From assembly GCA_958295665.1 (NCBI GenBank), contig OY282558.1, positions 117,170,838 to 117,234,837 on the forward strand: DNA of 64,000 nucleotides. Direction: 5' to 3'. Of this stretch, positions 23,364 through 34,079 are shown piece by piece. The notes beneath the pieces are model-generated. The model was not told the DNA's origin. It did no database searches and worked only from the letters and a program-made list of their open reading frames with translations. Numbering within the stretch: position 1 is the first letter of the stretch; every line of letters begins with the position of its first letter. The DNA is from Tipula vernalis. Taxonomy: Eukaryota; Arthropoda; Insecta; Diptera; Tipulidae. Both the position numbers and the translations under genes were made by a program.

Positions 23364-23664
23364 GGCTTCGGTAATCTTGATAATTACGATTTACGACTAA
23401 GAGTTGTATGACGAGACGAATGACGATTGACGAACGAGGAATATCGTTCGGAGCTAGCGAGAATGTGTCTGTGTGACACATAAAGTATTTTGTAAAAGGA
23501 ATAGCCAAATACAAAACAAAATAAGTATGTATATGATTTCGTTCTATTTACACATAGATGAAATTATGTAGTTTCGAAATATATCTGCAGATAGCATATC
23601 AACCACTCAAAAATTGAAAAAATGCTGTTGTTAAAAATGAGAAATCTATTTTAAGTCGTCTCTG

Positions 23665-26330
23665 CTATAATTCAGCAGATGTAGAGCCATAAAAAGCGAA
23701 AATCTGTAATTGTGCTCTGATTGCTATTCTTGATATCTCAATTGATAGGTTTTATGACCCTTAATTGTTCCGTCAACGCACAGTTAGCTTCCTTCATTAT
23801 GTCCATTCATTTCTTGGAAAATTCGATTTATTTGAAAATCACCTTACTATAATTCAGCAGATGTTGAGTCATTAAAAGCGAAAATCTGTAATTGTGCTCT
23901 GATTGCGGTTTTTGATACCTCTAATGATAGGTTTCATGACCCTTAATTGTTCCGTCAACGCACAATTAGCTTGCTTAATTATATCCATTCATTTCTTGGA
24001 AAATTCGATTTGTTTGAAAATCACCTTATTATAATTCAGCAGATTCTGAGTCACAGAAAGCGAAAATCTGCAATTGTGCTCTGATTGCGGTTCTTGATAC
24101 CTCTAATGATAGGTTTCGGAACCTGTAATTGTTGTGCCAACGCACGTTTAGCTTGCATCATTATTTCCATACATTTCTTTGAGAATTCGATTTTTTTAAA
24201 AATTACCTTACTATAATTCAGCAGATTCTGAGTCACAAAAAGCGAAAATCTGCAATTGTGCTCTGATTGCGGTTTTTGATACCTCTAATGATAGGTTTCA
24301 GGGCCTGTAATTGTTGCGTCAACGCAAATTTAGCTCGCTTCATTATTTCCATACATTTCTTGGAAAATTCGATTTGTTTGAAAATCACCTTATTATAATT
24401 CAGCAGATTATGAGTCACAGAAAGCGAAAATCTACAATTGTGCTCTGATTGCGGTTCTTGATACCTCTAATGATAGGTTTCGAAACCTGTAATTGTTGTG
24501 CCAACGCACGTTTAGCTTGCATCATTATTTCCATACATTTCTTGGAAAATTCGATTTTTTTAAAAATCACCTTACTATAATTCAGCAGATTCTGAGTCAC
24601 AAAAAGCGAAAACCTGCAATTGTGCCCTGATTGCGGTTCTTGATACCTCTAATGATAGGTTTCAGGACCTGTAATTGTTGCGTCAACGCACATTTAGCTC
24701 GCTTCATTATTTCCATACATTTCTTGGAAAATTCGATATTTTTGAAAATCACCTTACTATAATTCAGCAGATTCTGAGTCACAAAAAGCGAGAATCTGCA
24801 ATTGTGCTCTGTTTGCGGTTCTTGATACCTCTAATGATAGGTTTCAGGACCTGTAATGGTTGCACAATGCACAATAAGCTCGCTTTATTATTTCCATACA
24901 ATTCTTGGAAAATTCGATTTGTTTGAAAATCACCTTACTATAATTCAGCGGATGTTGAGTCATAAAAAGCGAAAATCTGCAATTGTGCTCTGATTGCCGT
25001 TTGTGATACCTCTAATGATAGGTTTCGGGACCTCTAATTGTTGCACAATGCACATTTAGCTTGCCTCATTATTTCCATACATTTTTTGAAAAATTCGATA
25101 TTTTTGAAAATCACCTTACTATAATTCAGCAGATGTTGAGTAATAAAAAGCGAAAATCTGCAGTTGTGCTCTGATTGCGGTTTTTGATGCCTCTAATGAT
25201 AGGTTTCGGGACCTTCAATTGTTGCACAATGCACATTTAGCTCGCTTCATTATTTCCATACATTTCCTGGAAAATTCGATATTTTTGAAAATCCCATTAC
25301 TATAATTCAGCAGATTCTGAGCCATAAACAGCGAAAATCTGCAATTGTGCTCTGATTGCTGTTCTTGATACTTTTAATGATAGGTTTCAGGACCTGTAAT
25401 TGTTGCGTCAACGCACAATTAGCTTGCTTCATTATTTCCATACATTTATTGGAAAATTCGATTTTTTTGAAAATCACCTTACTATAATTCAGCAGATTCT
25501 GAGTCACAAAAAGCGAAAATCTGCAATTGTGCTCTGATTGCTGTTCTTGATACTTTTAATGATAGGTTTCAGGACCTGTAATTGTTGCGTCAACGCACAA
25601 TTAGCTTGCTTCATTATGTCCATACATTTCTTGAAGCATTCGATTTATTTGAAAATCACCTTACTATAATTCAGCAGATGTTGAGCCATAAAATGCAAAA
25701 ATCTACAATTGTGCTCTGATTGCGGTTTTTGATACGTCTAATGATAGGTTTCAGGACCTGTAATTGTTGTGCCAACGCATGTTAAGCTTGCGTCATTATT
25801 TCCATCCATTTCTTGGAGAATTCGATTTTTTTGGAAATCACCTTACTATAATGCAGATAATGTTGAGCCATAAAAGCGAAAATCTGTAATTGTGCTCTGA
25901 TTGCGGTTCTTGATACGTCTAATGATAGGTTTCAGGACCTGTAATTGTTGAGAAAACTAACGTTAAGCTTGCTTCATTATTTCCATACATTTCTTGGAAA
26001 ATTCAATTTTTTTGAAAATCACCTTACCATAAGTCAGCAGATGTTGAGCCATAAAAAGCGAAAATTTGCAATTGTGCTCTGATTGCTATTCTTGATACCT
26101 CAATTGATAGGTTTCATGACCCTTAATTGTTCCACCAACGCACAATTAGCTTCCTTCATTATGTCCATTCATTTCTTGAAAAATTCGATTTTTTTGAAAA
26201 TCACCTCAGCAGATTCTGAGTCACAAAAAGCGAAAATCTGCAATTGTGCTCTGATTGCGGTTCTTGATACCTTTTATGATAGGTTTCATGACTTGTATTT
26301 GTGGCGTCAACGTACAATTAGCTGCTTCAT
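23665..26330. repeat. 182-bp satellite array, right block (about 14-15 copies)
   Basis: Same unit and orientation as the left block; the first bases CTATAAT repeat the target of the P-like insertion. Several units pair closely with units left of the insertion: 23860-24150 with 17053-17350, 24690-25140 with 15720-16160, and 25310-25610 with 16150-16450, sharing rare variants. Longer blocks were therefore duplicated within the array. It ends in a shortened unit before TTGCTGGGTTCCATTTAA. Confidence 0.97.
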
Positions 26331-26348
26331 TTGCTGGGTTCCATTTAA
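26331..26348 (+). repeat. 18-bp direct repeat, copy 1
   Basis: TTGCTGGGTTCCATTTAA is repeated exactly at 28630-28647. The pair brackets the palindrome region and could be a long target duplication or a shared repeat edge. Confidence 0.6.
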
Positions 26349-26741
26349 TGTGGCAAAGTACACACAAGTACTTCTGACTGCACAATTTTATGAGTAGTTT
26401 GCTTTTTGAATTTATGGCGATTTCGTTACCAGAATATTTAGTACAACTAATCCATATTATTTTAATGCCATAATAATGTTTAACAACAAAATTTTAATGC
26501 AATAATAATGTTACGTAATTAATTAATTATTTAAAAAATCGAGTTTCAGACATTTTTTCAAAAGTAAAACACATGCCCTCTTTTAAGCAAAACCAAATAT
26601 TTCAGCACTTAGCAGAAACATTGTGTAATAAATATAGTACATATGCCCTAAAAGAGATGTCACCATATCGACATATTATAGACACTTTTGTTTTGATTGC
26701 ATAAAACAAACAAATGTATATTAACTTGTATATGATAAGAT

Positions 26742-26813
26742 AGACGAGGTAGTAAGGTGAAAGGTGATAGAGTGGAGTCAAGAAGGTCTGGAGTTCGAAT
26801 CCTAAGCAAAGCC
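26742..26813 (+). other. tRNA-like module, left outer
   Basis: A region starting AGACGAGGTAGTAAGG is followed about 40 bases later by GAGTTCGAATCC (26791-26802), an almost canonical Pol III B box. No cloverleaf with paired acceptor stem is evident, so it is not called a tRNA gene. Confidence 0.45.
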
Positions 26814-26967
26814 AACGAAAAGTTTATTTTTAGATGAAAAATTTTGAATTGGGGATAATCCGAGAAGATTAATAATCGGGATCGAGGAGATCGCTACAAA
26901 AAAAAAATTGGTATAAAATTCGTGGAAAAAAAAAATCAAATTTTTGCTTAAAAAAAAAATAAAGTCG

Positions 26968-27045
26968 GAAGTTTGAAGAATCGAACTTCAAACCTTTCGC
27001 ACAATACTCCTTCATCTTACCACCCAACCACTCATCTATATATAA
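26968..27045 (-). other. tRNA-like module, left inner
   Basis: On the minus strand GGTTGGGTGGTAAGATGAAG is followed by AAGTTCGATTCTT (26978-26990), similar in layout to the outer modules and mirrored at 27938-28000. Confidence 0.4.
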
Positions 27046-27937
27046 TTCCCACTCAGTTATTCGTTTAAATACTGATAAATTCGGACTTGGTGAAAAATCG
27101 CATACAAATTTTTGTTATTTTACCAGGCGAACAGAATTTAAAAAACAACATAATTGTCAGCAACGTGACATTATTTTGTATCAAAGCGTGCCACTTCAAG
27201 TTATGTGACACTTGAACATACAAAATAAAGTCATATTGCTGACAATTCTACCTTCTTATAATTTCTGTTCGCCTGTTAAAATGACAAAATTTTTTTGCGA
27301 TTTTTGATGAAAATAAAATTTTTTTTTTTTAAATTTCTGCTCATCTGGTAAATAAAAATTAACTTTTTTTAATTAAAAAAGCAATCAATAACTCCTCTAG
27401 CCACCCAAATAGAAAATTTGGAGTTTTTTATTACAAAAAAGAAATCCTTCAGCCGCGAGGATCGAACTATTATCATGCAGATTAAAACCATAGAGGTTTC
27501 TCGAGTTCGATCCCCGCACCTGAAGGAATTTTTTTTTTTTGTAATAAAAAGCTCCAAATTTTCTATTTGGGTGGCTCGAGTTATTGATTGCCTTTTTATT
27601 TAAAAAAAGTTAATTTTTATTTACCAGATGAGCAGAAATTTAAAAAAAAAATTTTTTTTTTCATCAAAAATCGTAAAAAAATTTTGTCATTTTAACAGGC
27701 GAACAGAAATTATAAGAAGGTAGAATTGTCAGCAATATGACTTTATTTTGTATGTTCAAGTGTCACATAACTTGAAGTAGCACGCTTTGATACAAAATAA
27801 TGTCACGTTGCTGACAATTATGTTGTTTTTTAAATTCTGTTCGCCTGGTAAAATAACAAAAATTTGTAAGCGATTTTTCACCAAGTCCGATTTTATCAGT
27901 ATTTAAACGAAAAAATGAGTAAAGATTAATAAAGAGA

Positions 27938-28000
27938 TGAGTGGTTGGGTGGTAAGATGAAGGAGTGATGTGTGAAAGGTTTGGAGTTCGATTCTTGAAA
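27938..28000 (+). other. tRNA-like module, right inner
   Basis: GAGTGGTTGGGTGGTAAGA is followed by GGAGTTCGATTCTT (B-box-like, 27984-27995). It is the mirror copy of the minus-strand module at 26968-27045. Confidence 0.4.
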
Positions 28001-28134
28001 CTTCCGACTTTTTTTTTTTTTTTACGCGAATTTATTCGAATTTTACCATTTTTTTTTGCAGCGATCTCGAATCCTGATAATCTTCTCGAATTATCTCCAA
28101 TTTTTTTTTCATTTAAAAAATATATTTTTTTGTT

Positions 28135-28201
28135 GGCTTTGCTTGGACTCGAACTCATGACCTTCGCCACTCCAATCGATCACCTTACTACCTCCGCTAC
28201 C
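28135..28201 (-). other. tRNA-like module, right outer
   Basis: On the minus strand GGTAGCGGAGGTAGTAAGG resembles an A box, and GAGTTCGAGTCC (28145-28156) fits the B-box consensus about 45 bases on. This is the best-preserved of the modules, but acceptor-stem pairing is not apparent. Confidence 0.45.
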
Positions 28202-28629
28202 ACATGTTATACAAGTAAGTAAATATAAATTAGTTTGTTGTATGCAATCGTGCAAAGCAAAATAAATGTCTCTGTTAGGGCATACGTACTACATTTAGTA
28301 CAAAGTGTTTCTTATACAGTTTTCTTGTTATAAACAGAATGCAGATACATTTTTCGTTGCTTATTTGCAACTATGTTGGTTTTCGAAATATGTATATTGT
28401 TACCTCAAATGTACCTACCATTTTCTTTTCGATACCGCATTAAATTCTCATCCTGTAACCATTGTAAATTATAAAAATACAAAAACCACACGATTGCATC
28501 AAACAAATTAACTTGAATATGATGTGAACACTTTGGATTTGTGTTATATTTATCTGTATTATCCCAGAAACGAACCCCCCTTGTTAAAATCATTTATAAC
28601 AGTTTTTGATTCTGCTCGCCTGGTACAAA

Positions 28630-28647
28630 TTGCTGGGTTCCATTTAA
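28630..28647 (+). repeat. 18-bp direct repeat, copy 2
   Basis: Exact copy of 26331-26348. It follows CTGCTCGCCTGGTA, which resembles the CAGGCGAACAG sub-repeat ends inside the palindrome. Confidence 0.6.
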
Positions 28648-29600
28648 CGTTCTAATCATTTGTAAATAATTTTGAGTATGAAATATGCAAAATATTTACC
28701 CAAAAATTTGAGAGAAATATAAGCTCAACAAGCCCCTCAGTGGGAATCCCCAGTCCATCCTTTCGGTTAACAGCGGTAGGTTAACCATTAATCTCGAATA
28801 TCGCCGTTGCCGCCCTATGAATTCAGACTGTATTGCTGCTGCATAGTTTGCATTCAGTCATTGGGAGATGACATACACTAGCACAGCAGCTTCATCAGAC
28901 AAATATCACTTCAGCAATTGACATTTATAGGACTATGTGTGTGTTTCAATATTATGAACAGCATCGTTAAATAGTTGAATGAAGCTTTAAAGCTCGGTAT
29001 TGATTGGTTGTTGCATGAATTAATTAACTATCTCATCATTATGACATGCGGTTGATTTTTGACGTGATACTTGACGGTTGCGTAACTCGCCATTTATCTT
29101 TGAGGAGTTTCGGTTTCGATAATGGTTGCTTCTAGCTTTACTGGAAACATTTCAAGCAAATCGCTTGAATACGACATTCTGGTTTTGATTTTGTCCATCG
29201 ACATATTTGAACCATCTGTTAGTTCATTAGCAATTTTCAAAATTTTCGTTAAATCACTCTTACATAGGCAGAGCGTTGTCTGTTCTCGCTAAAATGTGAG
29301 TTCTTCGTCGATAATCCGCGCCCACCTCCACCAACTACCGAAATTGTCATCGGCCGGCATCGAACAACAATGCACAACTTTACTCCTGCGCAAACACATG
29401 ATAATCGAAACAAAATGACATATTTGTCCCAATATCTCTGGACAACTGTGATTTTGTTTCCGTGTACCTTAGGAAAGTCCATACAAAGATGTAAGACGCT
29501 TGCAAAAGCAATTCGTCGTAATGATCAAGGAAAAGTTATTAATTTAATTACTAGCATTAATTCAGCAAATCTTACAAACCTTAAATTAAATTTCAACTAA
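28648..29600. other. Intergenic sequence, no gene recognised
   Basis: Mixed-composition DNA, somewhat GC-richer around 28735-28870 and 29310-29360. A 77-codon minus frame at 29249-29482 has no recognisable domain and I do not call it. Confidence 0.45.
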
Positions 29601-29610
29601 ACAAAAGTGA

Positions 29611-29690
29611 ACGGTGTAATTATATCGGTGTAATTATAACGGTGTAATTATAACAGTGTAAGTTAATAACGGTGTAAGTTAATTTTAATT
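29611..29690. repeat. Short minisatellite, about 15-bp unit
   Basis: Roughly five copies of CGGTGTAATTATAA or CGGTGTAAGTTAAT follow one another. No gene context. Confidence 0.8.
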
Positions 29691-30253
29691 GACTTAAGCA
29701 CTTTTTCATTAAAATTAACTAAAGCTTTCAACTTTTCGGGTTTATTTAAGCTTTTGAAAATGAATCTGAGTAGGATTCGAAAATGTATTAAATTGGTAAA
29801 ATTTAATAAAAAAGGGCCGTAAAACAATAAAAAATGTTTCAATGGAGTTTATAATAAAATTTTTAATAATATTTTCTCTTACCTTGGCCTATATCGCAAC
29901 AGATTGCGAAGGAGAGTTTAAGAGTGCTATTTGTTTTAAATGAAACAATATAACATTTAAAAATATTTAATATTTATTTAAAATTACATTTATATAACAA
30001 ACATGTAAACACGTATAAATTGATAAAATTACAGCACACTTGTGTTCCTCATTGATTTATCTATCCTATATTAAAATTTATAAAATATCGCAGTACATTG
30101 AATTACTAAAATTACACCTACAAATATACTTAGGCCTAAATTAAAACGTGTATATGTATTATTGTATAATGTATCACCTAAAATTATGTAATGCATTATT
30201 GATCTGTGATGTAAAAAAATATCACCCGAAACTTAAAAAAAATCAACCCTAAA

Positions 30254-30598
30254 CTATCTTTTATTCAATTTAAACCACAGCACGCTTACGGTTAATAGAT
30301 GCGTTACACAAAATACCATCCCTAACAGTATCACATTTGATGCTAAATTAAAATCATTGATCATCATTTCGGAAAGAAATATTTTCGGATCCCGAAAATG
30401 GCAATACATTTGTGATTTTGGACAATCAAGATATGGACGATCATAACCATATACCGAATGAATTACTGAATGGAATCCAGCCCGAAAATAGCTTATGTGC
30501 CACATCCAACGGAAAGCGATGGTAATGTCAAAGTAACTTGAACAGAATCCAAAAACAGAAAATAGGACGGCAAGTATTGGTCCAACGAAGACAGCGAT
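30254..30598 (-). CDS. ABCG half-transporter, last coding exon
   Basis: This is the C-terminal exon (114 residues plus stop) of an ATP-binding cassette subfamily G transporter, a plasma-membrane exporter family usually moving lipids, pigments or small hydrophobic molecules. It begins after acceptor TTATTTCCAG in codon phase 0 and encodes IAVFVGPILAVLFSVFGFCS, a membrane helix, then the extracellular part with conserved Cys residues (CPKSQMYCHFRDP), and a last helix ending WFKLNKR before the stop. LPVK at the end of the preceding exon joins to IAVFVGP as in relatives. The preceding exon is 19.8 kb away at 50428-50583. The substrate cannot be told from this part, and I do not assign an orthologue. 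Confidence 0.9.
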   Translation of the reverse strand: MAVFVGPILAVLFSVFGFCSSYFDITIAFRWMWHISYFRAGFHSVIHSVYGYDRPYLDCPKSQMYCHFRDPKIFLSEMMINDFNLASNVILLGMVFCVTHLLTVSVLWFKLNKR

Positions 30599-31009
30599 CT
30601 GGAAATAAATACAATAGAACGTAAAATCAATTAATAAAATTTTAAATAATTAATTCACAATAATAATCGATTAAAACGTGACAAACATTATTAAATATAT
30701 GCACCGCCTGTAGAGTCGCGATTTGCGATGCGAAGGTCACAGTTCTAGTATCGAATAGTAATTTATGCAGTTCATATAATTTTATGCTTAACTTAAAGCG
30801 AAATGTTGTCATAAATATGTAAAACTTACAGTATAGCAAAAACATTAAATTAAACCATTATCGTATAATGTAAAATTGTTTATCGATTTTATTGTTCAGG
30901 CCCCCATACAGTGGCAGCTGTAATAAAAAACTTTATCTTTGGTATTAAATTTGAATAATACTGGGCACTATGTTTTAGAGCAACGACAGCGTTAATAACC
31001 CTCGATCGA

Positions 31010-31516
31010 ATGGAGATCGAGGCACATTTCAGCAGTTTGAATACTTGATATATAAGGAGTGCAATATTTCGACTAAATTAGTTTAACGGATTTGCCATAA
31101 ATATTTTAAAAGCCCTGAAAGAAGACCACAAACTGCAGAGAATTATCGATATTTGTTATCGAGAAGAAATGGCATGCAGTTTAATACTTCTAGACTTAGC
31201 TTCGGGTCTGTCCACGGGTGGATTTATTACCGCAACAACAAGATAAACAAAAGCACAATTGCGAAAGGTCCTGCAGAATGTCAGCAAAGAGGTACAATAT
31301 CGGTTTGCCAAAATTAATTGGAAATTTAATTCATATATCGAAACGGAGACAAATAGGTCCCTCAAGCGGAATGAAGACTTTTTTGGTAAATTCAATGAAT
31401 GGGAACGCCAGTATGCAAAGATCACACTGATACGAGAAAATAATACCATTCTACAGAAGTTACAAGATGTGGGGCTATATTTTCTTAAAGTGGACGGGTC
31501 AAACTTTCCAAAATAA
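31010..31516 (+). pseudogene. Unrecognised 168-codon frame with three stops
   Basis: From an ATG at 31010 one frame reads MEIEAHFSSLN to SNFPK and a TAA at 31514-31516. It is interrupted by TGA (31046-31048), TAG (31079-31081) and TAA (31244-31246). The text between is protein-like: charged and helical (ALKEDHKLQRIIDICYREE, KVLQNVSKEVQYRFAKINW, EWERQYAKITLI). It lacks introns and lies opposite to the host ABCG gene. A decayed retrocopy of a coiled-coil gene is one explanation and a degenerate exon is another. I do not recognise the family. Confidence 0.4.
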
Positions 31517-31519
31517 TTT

Positions 31520-33270
31520 CGAGTTAAACTTTAAAAAGGGTTGGGTATTTTCGACAATTTTTTTAAATTTAGCTAACGGCTAAACATGGTGAAAACTGCT
31601 GCTACAATATGACCATTTCCCATAATCATCGCCCATAGACGGTTAGCTTGCGCCGACCGATGACCAGCGGCATCCTTTATGGTTCTGTTGAAAGACAGTT
31701 ACTGGCTAATATGTGTGAGTAAACACGAGACGTCGCACAGTAACAATCACATCCACGAAGCTTCACTTTTAAATATTAGTTAGTCAATGGTTTCTACAGC
31801 ATTTGTAGTTTTGTGGAATATCACTTCTTACTACAATGCAGCTGCTAATCGATAAAAAACTCATTAGGATAAGGACTTTCCTTTCAGTCATAAATATTTA
31901 GGTAAAGGTTTCAATTTCCTAACCATACTCTAAAACTAACCTCAATAAGTAGATCGCTAAAGAAAACGATTCTGAAATTAGACTGTTTTGCAATCCAATT
32001 TGAGAATTATTAAAGACAATTGTAGAATTTACCCTAAATTTGTTCACCGTCCAATTTGAATTTCAACACAACAAGGTATACAACAAGGGCCTTCTACTTT
32101 ACATAATACATAAGTTGTTTATAAATTGTGACCTTAAATTTTTTGGTGGGAATAACATAACGAGATAGATGGCCTTACAAATATTCTGATTTTAACTTAA
32201 TTATCTTGCCCCATTAATTATTACCATAAGACTAACATCAAATACACAACCACTGCCATTAAAATAATTAATGATACGACATTCCTGATAATCATTTAAG
32301 AGTAGATTGATTATCATGAATGTCGTATCATCAATTTTTTTAATTAAACGGTTTTATTTCCTAATGAACTAATCGAAGGGCGATCTGTTGAAATAATATT
32401 AAAAAGTTAGGTCTATTATTTACGTTTTTTGCGTTATACAGAAAAGTGACATAACTCATATTAGCGATGAACATTTATAAAAGTTAGAAGGCTTTTTCTG
32501 AAAATTTGAAAAACTTCTTTCATTTTTATAGAAAATAGACCCCAAAGAAAATGTAAGAAAACAAAAATAGAGCTACCCATAAGGAGAAAGTTTTTTTTTT
32601 GTTTCAACGTAGAGTGAAATCTTCAAATCGTACTCCGGAAAAATTGCATATTTTGAGTTGTGCCACTTTTCTATTGAAGGAGCGATCTCCATTTAGAGAT
32701 TTTTCCCATTTAATATTTTGAATTTTTATTTTTAATTCTTAATCTTAATCTCGATTTCACAGCTTGAAATTGTAATAACAAATGCAGAACGTATTCTAAT
32801 CAAGGGTTTTGGTCGTTAAATGACGGTTTCGATTTTTACCTAAGTACTAGACGTACAACAGTAAAATATATTATTGCATATGTACAATATAATGAAAATC
32901 GTAATGCTCAAGTCTCATTTTACGACCAAAATCCTTGCTGTGGTCGACATCTCTCACCTTTTATGGAAGGTAGCAACCAATTCAGGATTGCCTGATTTAT
33001 TTGCAACTAAAAAACTAAACCAACCAAAAATATTTGCAACTTAATTTACAATGCAGGGATTTCGGCTTTCCCCATTGGGAACTATTGTGGCATAGCTATT
33101 TTGTGTGTATCCTATCTAAACTTTTTGAATCCATGATTCACAAAAATTTTGTCTTTTAACATTAAGCCGCTTATTTCTTCCGTTCAACAAGGTTTTTATC
33201 GTGACAGATCGAAAGTCACTACCTATCCGATTACAATTTTCGACGTTTCTTAAATTCCAGCTTGACGTGT
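31520..33270. other. Intronic AT-rich sequence, no gene recognised
   Basis: Apart from the 59-nt hairpin at 32272-32330 I see no coding match. A faint LINE-like scrap may occur near 33175-33230 (reads as SVQQGFYRDRSKVT on the plus strand), too short to annotate separately. Confidence 0.4.
32272..32330. repeat. Compact hairpin, 23-bp stem
   Basis: The 5' arm (32272-32294, starts TGATACGACATTC) and the 3' arm (32308-32330) pair at 22 of 23 positions around a 13-nt loop. The shape resembles a microRNA precursor or a very small palindromic MITE. There is no expression evidence. Confidence 0.6.
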
Positions 33271-33279
33271 CTTATACGG

Positions 33280-34075
33280 GTGGGTTTTCGATATTTGAGT
33301 TGCGGATTTAATTGAATGAATTTAACTGGGTTGATTTGGGGGTTGCCTTTATGTTGAGTAAGCACTTTAGTTGGGGATTTATTTGGGGGTTCAATTGAGG
33401 GTTGATTTAGAGTTAGCTTAAATTGATTTCAATTGAGCTCATGTGCGCTTGTAATTTTTAAGACGTTGTTGGTGTTGAATTAAGGGCTGAGAGGAATGGG
33501 GGGAGGGTTTGGACTGAGAAAAAGTTGAGGTTCATTCATCGGTTTAGTTGGGAATCTATTTGGGGTTCTATTGAAGGTTGAACACCTTGGCTTATTGAGT
33601 TCATGTACGCATTTAGTTTTTCGGATTATTTTGATTTGAGGATTGTCTCATGCGTTGAGTTTGGGGTTAATTGGGGCTTGATTTGGTCGGCCCAAATCAA
33701 GCCTCAATTTTACTGTGCTTTGGAATCGCGTTGATTTAGCGATTGAGTTGAGCGTCGAGTTTGGGGTTGAGTTGAGGGTTGAGTTAGGAGTTGAGCTTTT
33801 GTTGAGTGAGGCATTAAGTTGGGGATTTATTTGGGATGAGTTGAGGGAGGTGTTGGATGTTAGCTTGATTTGAGTTCATGTACGCTTGTATTTTTCGGAC
33901 CATGTTGATTTTGGAGATTGACTGGGCGTTGAGTTTGCGTTTGAGTTGAGGACTAGATTTGGAGTTGAGTTGGTAGTCGAGTGCGGAGTTCCGATGAGGA
34001 ATACTTTAGAGATCGTGTTTAGGGTTTAGTTGGAGGTTAAATTTAGTTGAGTTCAAATACGTGTGTAGTTTTTCG
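33280..34075. repeat. Degenerate GGTTGAGTT minisatellite
   Basis: Imperfect units such as GGGTTGAGTTGGGGGTT fill the region. The complementary form (AACTCAACCC) makes up the minisatellite part of the composite repeats at 38.3, 52.3 and 58.6 kb, so this is probably an inverted relative. Confidence 0.8.
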
Positions 34076-34079
34076 AATC

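Larger units (their letters stand above)
17786..23664 (-). mobile_element. P-superfamily DNA transposon, 5.88 kb, inserted in the satellite
   Basis: Inverted termini of about 33 bp begin CAGAGA; left 17786-17818 and right 23632-23664 match at 30 of 33 positions. The 7-bp repeat CTATAAT, part of the satellite unit, flanks both ends (17779-17785, 23665-23671). A 7-bp duplication fits the 1360/Galileo side of the superfamily better than the 8-bp P element. The only gene is a reverse-oriented THAP-domain transposase. Later insertions lie inside: a 381-bp MITE, a hAT-like MITE, a foldback-type repeat and a hairpin. The 0.9 kb at the left (17820-18716) is AT-rich 3' sequence without genes. The long size compared with P (2.9 kb) is largely due to these insertions. 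Confidence 0.85.
26610..28330. repeat. Giant palindrome with tRNA-like modules
   Basis: Arms of about 860 bp are inverted copies meeting near 27485, with moderate divergence. From outside inward each arm has a GAGTTCGANTCC motif, a second B-box-like motif, a hairpin sub-repeat starting CAGGCGAACAGAA and containing ATTGTCAGCAACGTGACATT, and a third B-box-like motif next to CCTTCAG. Six such motifs are placed symmetrically: 26791 (+), 26978 (-), 27457 (-), 27503 (+), 27984 (+), 28145 (-). No protein is credible here. It is probably a foldback-type element built partly from tRNA-derived sequence. Confidence 0.85.

Noticed and set aside
15426..25507. Repeated 61-68-codon minus-strand proteins starting MTQNLLNYSKV
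   Set aside because: They recur once per 182-bp satellite unit and change with unit variants. The unit is not a multiple of three and there is no sign of selection on the reading frame.
15361..26330. CRISPR-like array
   Set aside because: The repeats are head-to-tail 182-bp units without unique spacers, in animal DNA.
26742..28201. True tRNA genes in the palindrome
   Set aside because: B-box-like motifs are clear but I could not form an acceptor stem or anticodon arm with standard spacing.
27369..28222. Open frames inside the giant palindrome, including a 135-codon minus frame
   Set aside because: They overlap on both strands, follow A/T-runs and arm symmetry, and show no domain.
29249..29482. 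77-codon minus-strand protein with a Gly run
   Set aside because: No recognisable domain, no splice or start context, and an overlapping plus-strand frame of similar quality.
8468..30598. The 8.7-kb exon as part of the same ABCG gene as the 30-51 kb exons
   Set aside because: It lies downstream of that gene's stop codon on the same strand and looks N-terminal, so it must be another gene.
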